A stretch of 28,679 nt of DNA, from contig JAIVHN010000186.1 in the NCBI GenBank assembly GCA_020201015.1, forward strand, positions 1-28,679, given 5' to 3'. Numbering within the stretch: the stretch's first letter is position 1; the number at the start of each line of letters is the position of its first letter. The stretch comes from Spirochaeta sp. (GTDB taxonomy: Bacteria > Spirochaetota > Spirochaetia > DSM-27196 > SLAA01). Below are positions 23,926-28,679 of the stretch, in pieces. The notes beneath the pieces are model-generated. The model ran no database searches. It saw nothing but the letters and a program-made list of their open reading frames with translations, and was not told the origin of the DNA. Made by a program: the position numbers and the translations under genes.

Positions 23926-24096
23926 TTAGCCAACGTCAATTGCGTCGGTCGGGCATACATCAAGACATGCGCCACAGCTGGTGCAGGTCATGGGGTCGAT
24001 AACCCGAACGCCGTTAGCCTCAGAAATTGCATCAACCGGACATTCCGGATCACATGCGCCACAGTTAATACAAGCATCGTTAACAGAATAAGCCAT
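23926..24096 (-). CDS. 2[4Fe-4S] ferredoxin
   Basis: This 56-residue protein is a bacterial-type low-potential electron carrier. Two cluster motifs C-x-x-C-x-x-x-C-P are visible: CINCGACDPECP (residues 9-20) and CTSCGACLDVCP (residues 38-49), with the usual VDAI and TDAI after each. The protein is acidic. AAGGAG lies 8 nt before the ATG and a terminator follows the stop, so it is probably a single-gene unit. A flavodoxin gene 5 kb away could substitute for it under iron shortage. The electron partner cannot be named from the context. Confidence 0.96.
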   Translation of the reverse strand: MAYSVNDACINCGACDPECPVDAISEANGVRVIDPMTCTSCGACLDVCPTDAIDVG

Positions 24097-24248
24097 ATAT
24101 TGTCTCCTTGTTATTTATGTTCACGGCTAATATGCCATACTTATATCAATAACACAAGCGTTTTTTTATTTTTACATGAAAGTTTTCACATTATTCAGTC
24201 GTTAAGTGCTTTATTACGACTACAGGGTGCTTAAGACGTTCCGAAACG

Positions 24249-24641
24249 TTACTCGAGATCGGGTACGCCTTCAAGTACCACAATAGGGATTCCTGCTCCG
24301 CCAAGAGCCTGCGGTTTGCCAACGCTCACGCGGATACGGCGTGCCTGGGGTGCAGCTCGTGAAACAAGAATGAATAGATCGGCAGTGAGATCCTCAAGGA
24401 GTTCGAAGACACGTCCGTCTGCCTCAACATAACCACGCACCGAGGCCGTAAGATCGGCGTAATCCACAGTAGAATCCAGCGAGGTCCGCTGCCTACCTAT
24501 GCCTGATGAGAAGACCAAAGATGGGTTGATTTCAATTTCAATGTTAAGTTCAAGCGGTTGCGCTTGATCGGTTTCTCCAGGGTTCACGCCAATGTAGGCG
24601 GACAGAGGCATGGAGTTAATCAGTATTTTCAGAGTCTTCAT
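24249..24641 (-). CDS. folB: Dihydroneopterin aldolase family protein
   Basis: FolB (130 aa) cleaves dihydroneopterin in folate synthesis; related FolX is an epimerase. KILINSMPLSAYIGVNPGE gives the catalytic-type Glu, STVDYADLTASVRGYVE the conserved Tyr, and IRVSVGKPQALGGA the C-terminal Lys-Pro, matching the active-site pattern of the family. FELLEDLTADLF lies in between. The ATG at 24639-24641 overlaps the end of proB by 26 nt, so translation is probably coupled; no good ribosome-binding site is seen. It is the last gene of the DAHP synthase-proA-proB operon. No other folate gene is visible here. Confidence 0.82.
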   Translation of the reverse strand: MKTLKILINSMPLSAYIGVNPGETDQAQPLELNIEIEINPSLVFSSGIGRQRTSLDSTVDYADLTASVRGYVEADGRVFELLEDLTADLFILVSRAAPQARRIRVSVGKPQALGGAGIPIVVLEGVPDLE

Positions 24642-25737
24642 CAAAAAATACCATGTCTTCAGGCCGGGCAATAAACTCTTTACGGCCCGCCCCCAACAGC
24701 TTCTCAATTTCTCGGCTGTGTTTACCGGCCAACGCGGCAAGTTCGTAACTATTCATAGAGGTGACGATCTTGCCACAATCATTCAGACTCACTACGGCGC
24801 CAGCGGGGAAAACACCCTCAACTCGCACGATTCCAGTAGGAAGCAGGCTGTTTTTGTTGCGAATCGCAGCTAATGCTCCATCATCTATCGTAACCCTTCC
24901 CTGAGGCTCACTATTCAAAATCCACCGAACACGATTCCCAAGACGACGTTTAGCAAGAAACACGGTACCGATTTCCTCGCCTTCAAGCAGACGAGACAAA
25001 ACCCGAGGCTCACGGCCATGCGCGAGGAGCATTGGGCAGCCTGCATTCTCCGCAACCAGCGCAGCGGCAAGTTTACTCTGCATTCCCCCACGACCGAAGC
25101 GGCTGCCGGTTGACCCGGCTGCTGCCAGCACATCATCGGTGACATGTGGAACGGTCCGAATAGGCTGCGCACCACTAGTTACGCGGGGATCACTGTCGTA
25201 GAGTGCGTCAATGTCACTGAGGAGAATGAGCACCTCAGCGTCCAGCTTACTGGCTACAAGTGCCGAGAGGCGATCGTTGTCGCCAAAAGTTGTGCCGATC
25301 TCCGCAGTCGAGACGCAGTCATTTTCGTTCACTACCGGGACTATACCCAAGGAAAGCAACGTCTCAATGGCATTTCTAAGATTCAGATAACTGGTGCGAT
25401 TGTCTAAAACCTCCCGCGTGATTAACACCTGAGCAACGCTGGTGTCGTGCCGCGAGAACGCCTCTTTGTAGGTGTTCATAAGGATGGGTTGCCCAATAGC
25501 TGCACATGCCTGCCTGAGCTTCACAGTTTCGATACGGCCGCCAATTCCAAGTTCGCCTGCGCCCATGCCGATGGCGCCGGAACTCACCACCACCACCTGT
25601 TTCCCGTTTTCGACAAGCGCACAAACTTGTTCAGCAATGTCGCAAATATAGGGAACATCAATACCACCGTCAGCAGCACGCAGAACGTTGGTACCAATCT
25701 TCACCACAACTCGCCGGACCGCGGCAAAATCTCGCAT
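24616..25737 (-). CDS. proB: Glutamate 5-kinase
   Basis: ProB (373 aa) phosphorylates glutamate in the first step of proline synthesis. The amino-acid kinase domain (about residues 1-255) shows VVVKIGTNVLR, VVVVSSGAIGMGAGELGI, PVVNENDCVSTAEIG with TTFGDNDRLSALVASK, LLSDIDALYDSDPR and RFGRGGMQSKLAAA. A PUA domain (about 280-360) follows, with GRVTIDDGALAAI and PTGIVRVEGVFPAGAVV. The N-terminal region is where proline feedback acts in homologues. It lies 5 nt after proA and overlaps folB, in a compact operon. It looks complete. Confidence 0.96.
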   Translation of the reverse strand: MRDFAAVRRVVVKIGTNVLRAADGGIDVPYICDIAEQVCALVENGKQVVVVSSGAIGMGAGELGIGGRIETVKLRQACAAIGQPILMNTYKEAFSRHDTSVAQVLITREVLDNRTSYLNLRNAIETLLSLGIVPVVNENDCVSTAEIGTTFGDNDRLSALVASKLDAEVLILLSDIDALYDSDPRVTSGAQPIRTVPHVTDDVLAAAGSTGSRFGRGGMQSKLAAALVAENAGCPMLLAHGREPRVLSRLLEGEEIGTVFLAKRRLGNRVRWILNSEPQGRVTIDDGALAAIRNKNSLLPTGIVRVEGVFPAGAVVSLNDCGKIVTSMNSYELAALAGKHSREIEKLLGAGRKEFIARPEDMVFFDEDSENTD

Positions 25738-25742
25738 AACGC

Positions 25743-26831
25743 TCAGATGGAGTCAGCTTCCGCAGAAGCAATTGTCCGATGAGTAAAAGGGCGCGCATGT
25801 GGACCACTATAGTCAGCCACAACATGCCCTGCGCCACGCAGGCGCCACTTGTACGTGCACAGCCCTTCCAGTCCAACCGGGCCGCGAGCATGTACCTTAA
25901 CCGTGCTAATGCCGACCTCGGCGCCGAGACCGTAACGGAACCCGTCCGCGAAGCGGGTGGAGCAGTTCCACATAACACTTGCTGAATCCACACGATCCAT
26001 GAAGAGATTTGCGGTCTCGGTGTGGGTTGTCACAATTGCGTCGGTGTGGCCTGAGCCGTAACGGTTAATGCACACCGCCACATACTGCGTCTTAGAGTCG
26101 GCAACTATTCGTAAAGCCATATCAATATCGGCGGCAGCATCTACGTACACATGGCAGATACCGTCGGCGTGCCCTAACACCGGAATTCGGGTAGTGTCCA
26201 TGATATGTTTCACAAACTCGTTGGAACCACGGGGGATTATGAGGTCGATATCGTCGTCGAGAGCCAACATAACACCTACATCTTGACGCGTCTCGAGTAA
26301 CCCTATCCAGCCCGAGGGCATTCCGGCGGATTCAGCCCCGTGGCTAATAGCAGCCGCCAGCGCCTTGTTTGTTTCACGGGCCTCACTACCACCCTTAAGT
26401 AGCACCGCGTTACCGCTCTTAAGACAGAGGCTTGCAATTTGCACAAGTGCATCTGGGCGAGACTCAAAGACCATCCCAATGACTCCGATTGGACACCCGA
26501 CCCTCTTAAGCACCAGGCCTTCATCAAGCTCACGAACTTCCTGCACAAGACCAACCGGATCGGGCAATGTAATAACACTGTGAATACCCCGAATCGCCTC
26601 GGTAAGTTTGGCCTCGTCAAAGCGTAAGCGCTTGAGCAACGGCGCTGCTAACCCGTTTGCTTCGGCGGCCTCCATGTCCTTGTGATTTGCCGCTAATATA
26701 GCCTGTTTCTCGGCCTCTAAATGCTCTGCCACTGCCGCCAAGGCTGCGTTCTTCCTGGATGTGTTCTCTGCTGCAAGCAGCCGTGACGCATCTCGGGCGG
26801 CAGCCGCAACTGCACGGATATCGTTATTCAT
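25743..26831 (-). CDS. proA: Gamma-glutamyl phosphate reductase with an internal in-frame deletion
   Basis: ProA reduces glutamyl phosphate to the semialdehyde with NADPH, the second step of proline synthesis. The N-terminal part is intact: VLKRVGCPIGVIGMVFESRP, ALVQIASLCLKSGNAVLLKG, DLIIPRGSNEFVKHI and RIPVLGHADGICHVYVD. At DSKTQYVAVC (catalytic Cys retained) it jumps directly to INRYGSGHTDAIVTTH. Homologues have about 75-80 residues between these points, starting with N.(T)ET.L(V). The end is normal: SASVMWNCSTRFADGFRYG, GLGAEVGIST and KVHARGPVGLEGLCTYKW. The frame is 362 residues against a usual 415-425. The junction is near 26071. Folding and activity are doubtful. ATG 26829-26831 overlaps the DAHP synthase stop by 8 nt and has GGAGG at good spacing. 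Confidence 0.9.
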   Translation of the reverse strand: MNNDIRAVAAAARDASRLLAAENTSRKNAALAAVAEHLEAEKQAILAANHKDMEAAEANGLAAPLLKRLRFDEAKLTEAIRGIHSVITLPDPVGLVQEVRELDEGLVLKRVGCPIGVIGMVFESRPDALVQIASLCLKSGNAVLLKGGSEARETNKALAAAISHGAESAGMPSGWIGLLETRQDVGVMLALDDDIDLIIPRGSNEFVKHIMDTTRIPVLGHADGICHVYVDAAADIDMALRIVADSKTQYVAVCINRYGSGHTDAIVTTHTETANLFMDRVDSASVMWNCSTRFADGFRYGLGAEVGISTVKVHARGPVGLEGLCTYKWRLRGAGHVVADYSGPHARPFTHRTIASAEADSI

Positions 26832-27888
26832 GTTGCCCTCCGGCGGCTTCCGCAAGTACCGAATGGACGGCGTGCAGCAGCGCCTCGGTTTCTTCCCAGC
26901 CTATGCATCCGTCCGTAATTGAAACACCATACTCAAGTGTCTCTGGATCTTCAAGTTTCTGACACCCGGGGTTGAGGTTGCTCTCCAGCATAAAACCAAT
27001 GATCCCCGAGCTCCCGTTCGCGCGCTGTTTAACTATATCTTGTAGGACCTCGCCCTGACGCCGAAAGTCTTTACCACTGTTGGCGTGGCTGCAATCCACC
27101 ATTACAACCGGTGGAAGTTTTGCAACTCGTAACTCTTCACACGCCGCGGCAATTGCTGCGGCGCCGTAGTTGGGCCCGGTGCGCCCGCCGCGCAAAATGA
27201 CGTGTCCAGCTGTGTTTCCGGTGGTGGCAAGAATGGTGGTGAGCCCTTTTTGGTCAATTCCGATAAAGCTCTGGGGATGCATAGCCGCGGAAAAAGCGTT
27301 GATGGCGTTCTCTACACTTCCGTCGGTGCCATTTTTGAAGCCGACAGGCATAGATAGTCCGCTTGCCATGTCACGGTGAGTCTGTGACTCGGTGGTGCGG
27401 GCGCCTATAGATGCCCATGATACGAGATCGTCAAGGAACTGGGGGACAATTGGATCAAGCATTTCACTACCCGCCGGTAGCCCCATACTCGTAATCTCAA
27501 TAAGAATGGAGCGCGCCAAGCGAAGCCCGGCCTGTATATCTTTGCGTCCGTCAAGGGTTGGGTCAATAACCAAACCTCGCCAGCCAAGTCGCGTTCGTGG
27601 TTTCTCAAAATAGACCCGCATGACAAGGTATAGTTGATCTTGCAGCTCCTCACTTAGTGCCTTGAGACGTCGTGCGTACTCAAAAGCCGCCTCGGGATCA
27701 TAAATTGAGCATGGCCCCACCAGGGCAAGCATTCGCGAATCCTCGCCACGGAGTATACTCTCAATAACTTTGCGGCTCTCAGCGACCGTTGTAGCACTCG
27801 CCTCGGATTGCGGATACTCCTTCTTCAGCAGCTCCGGCGGAACGAGAGATGTAGTAGATACAATGCGCAGATCGCTGTTTTGTGTCAT
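26824..27888 (-). CDS. 3-deoxy-7-phosphoheptulonate synthase (type I, AroG/F/H class)
   Basis: DAHP synthase (354 aa) joins phosphoenolpyruvate and erythrose 4-phosphate, the entry step to aromatic amino acids. LALVGPCSIYDPEAAFEYAR (the metal-binding Cys and PEP loop), RVYFEKPRTRLGWRGL, IGARTTESQTHRDMASGLS, PVGFKNGTDGSVENAI, VMVDCSHANSGKDFRRQ and GVSITDGCIGWEETE follow the type I alpha pattern. Which aromatic product inhibits it cannot be told. ATG 27886-27888 was chosen over a longer extension because the extension crosses the likely promoter. It heads an operon with proA, proB and folB. Confidence 0.95.
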   Translation of the reverse strand: MTQNSDLRIVSTTSLVPPELLKKEYPQSEASATTVAESRKVIESILRGEDSRMLALVGPCSIYDPEAAFEYARRLKALSEELQDQLYLVMRVYFEKPRTRLGWRGLVIDPTLDGRKDIQAGLRLARSILIEITSMGLPAGSEMLDPIVPQFLDDLVSWASIGARTTESQTHRDMASGLSMPVGFKNGTDGSVENAINAFSAAMHPQSFIGIDQKGLTTILATTGNTAGHVILRGGRTGPNYGAAAIAAACEELRVAKLPPVVMVDCSHANSGKDFRRQGEVLQDIVKQRANGSSGIIGFMLESNLNPGCQKLEDPETLEYGVSITDGCIGWEETEALLHAVHSVLAEAAGGQHE

Positions 27889-27954
27889 AAGAACTATCCT
27901 GTTTGTCACTCGCTTGAAAATGTCCCTGAGGAGTGACCTAATGATATGGCGTTC

Positions 27955-27983
27955 AGTATACGATCTTTGCGTCTTCAATCCAA
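27955..27983 (-). promoter_or_regulatory. Possible promoter of the DAHP synthase-proAB-folB operon
   Basis: TTGGAT (27978-27983) and TATACT (27955-27960) are 17 nt apart on the minus strand; the -10 box is strong and the -35 box weak. The predicted start is about 60 nt before the DAHP synthase ATG, in the spacer after the arginine deiminase gene. Confidence 0.45.
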
Positions 27984-27995
27984 GGGGCGTGGTGC

Positions 27996-28679
27996 TCAGG
28001 TTCGCGTCAACGGCAAGGTCATGCAGCGTGGGCCACCCCCACCGCGGGCCAACTCCGCCCCAGGTATAGTAACGGCGAGTCGGTCATAGGACGATACAAT
28101 CTCACGGCCCGCAATGAAGTCTGAGGCCGGAAGCACGACGTAACCAGCGCAAGCAAGCTCTTCCAAGGTAGCGGGGTTGCAGTCATAGACCACGATCTTG
28201 CCGGGGGCAAAAGCAAATGCATTGCACGCAGATAGCCACTGCTCACGAGCCTGCCTCACCGGATGATCACCACCACACAAAACTGGCCGTAGATCCATAC
28301 CCTGCTCGGCAAGGGCATAGAGAACCGACGAGGCATGCCGCAGAGTTTGCCGGCAGCCGCCTTTGCCCACGTGCGGCTGCACCATAATGGTTATTGCAGG
28401 CAGGGCCGTGGTGTGAGTCATACAAGGGGCGTGAACAAGTGCGTTGCCTTCATCTATCTGGGTAAACAGCATATCCAGGTGAATAGCAAAACGTTCGCGC
28501 GGCAACGGAACCGCGATTACGGTGAAAGGCTCCCGATACATCGCGCTGAGATTCTTAATGAGTCTGTCTATCGCCTGCGAGCTGGTACGCTCCGAAACGC
28601 CGATCAGCAACAGATCCTTTCGCACCACCAGGATGTCCCCACCCTCGAGGCGCATTGGTGCTGCTGCAGGCAGGTGCCC
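27996..28679 (-). CDS. arcA: Arginine deiminase, C-terminal part (cut by the right edge)
   Basis: The visible 227 residues are the C-terminal half of arginine deiminase, which hydrolyses arginine to citrulline and ammonia in the ATP-yielding ADI pathway. MRLEGGDILVV (with the conserved Glu), GVSERTSSQAIDRL, FAIHLDMLFTQID (catalytic His and Asp; the family usually has MHLD), AREQWLSACN and the nucleophile segment RGGGGPRCMTLPLTR are present. The usual length is about 400-420 residues, so the first half with the other catalytic Asp lies outside. No other arc gene is in the window. The stop is 107 nt before DAHP synthase, which has its own promoter-like site. Confidence 0.88.
   Translation of the reverse strand, partial: GHLPAAAPMRLEGGDILVVRKDLLLIGVSERTSSQAIDRLIKNLSAMYREPFTVIAVPLPRERFAIHLDMLFTQIDEGNALVHAPCMTHTTALPAITIMVQPHVGKGGCRQTLRHASSVLYALAEQGMDLRPVLCGGDHPVRQAREQWLSACNAFAFAPGKIVVYDCNPATLEELACAGYVVLPASDFIAGREIVSSYDRLAVTIPGAELARGGGGPRCMTLPLTRT

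Overview
This window looks like the chromosome of a spirochaete. The case rests on protein-level family resemblance (RpoB, RpoC, EF-Tu, L4), on the gene order, and on an Asn at the Rif cluster I position equivalent to E. coli RpoB 531, a residue reported for treponemes. Base composition is moderate, and codon use looks even across the window. Nothing resembling a prophage, insertion sequence, CRISPR array or defence island is visible.

Layout. From 1 to about 18,300 almost everything lies on the minus strand. It is one continuous translation and transcription superoperon, listed here in transcription order (right to left): tRNA-Thr, rpmG, tRNA-Trp, secE, nusG, rplK, rplA, rplJ, rplL, rpoB, rpoC, rpsL, rpsG, tuf, rpsJ, rplC, rplD, rplW, rplB, rpsS, rplV, rpsC, rplP, rpmC (cut by the left edge). 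fusA is not between rpsG and tuf. Promoter-like sites precede the tRNA-Thr gene and rpmG. Hairpins with U-runs sit between tuf and rpsJ and between rplL and rpoB, and are candidate attenuators. From 18.3 to 19.9 kb come a flavodoxin gene and a DHH-family phosphoesterase (minus). A short plus-strand operon follows (20.0-22.9 kb): glucokinase, a UDPGP-family sugar-1-phosphate uridylyltransferase and hisI. From 22.95 kb on, the minus strand carries dcd, a 57-residue unrecognised protein, a 2[4Fe-4S] ferredoxin, a tight DAHP synthase-proA-proB-folB operon, and the C-terminal half of an arginine deiminase cut by the right edge.

The most striking feature is a set of eight lesions in otherwise well-conserved, mostly essential genes. 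rplP has an in-frame TGA where the family has Trp. rplB runs into the middle of rpsS. rpoB lacks about 22 codons and is shifted. rplJ has lost most of its C-terminal third and is shifted. nusG has lost most of its N-terminal domain in frame. The DHH gene has lost about 20-25 codons and is shifted. glk has lost its last 75-80 codons and runs into the next gene. proA has lost about 75-80 codons just after its catalytic Cys. Sequence on both sides of each junction is intact and conserved, so these look like clean, recent segment losses, not gradual decay. Because a free-living cell needs most of these proteins, assembly or consensus error in a draft or metagenomic sequence, or a minor population variant, is the simplest explanation. 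Read mapping would decide.

How the genes fit together: the left two thirds make ribosomes, RNA polymerase, EF-Tu and secretion/elongation factors. The right third serves glucose activation (Glk, UDP-sugar), histidine, proline, aromatic and folate synthesis, dUTP supply and arginine catabolism, with small electron carriers.
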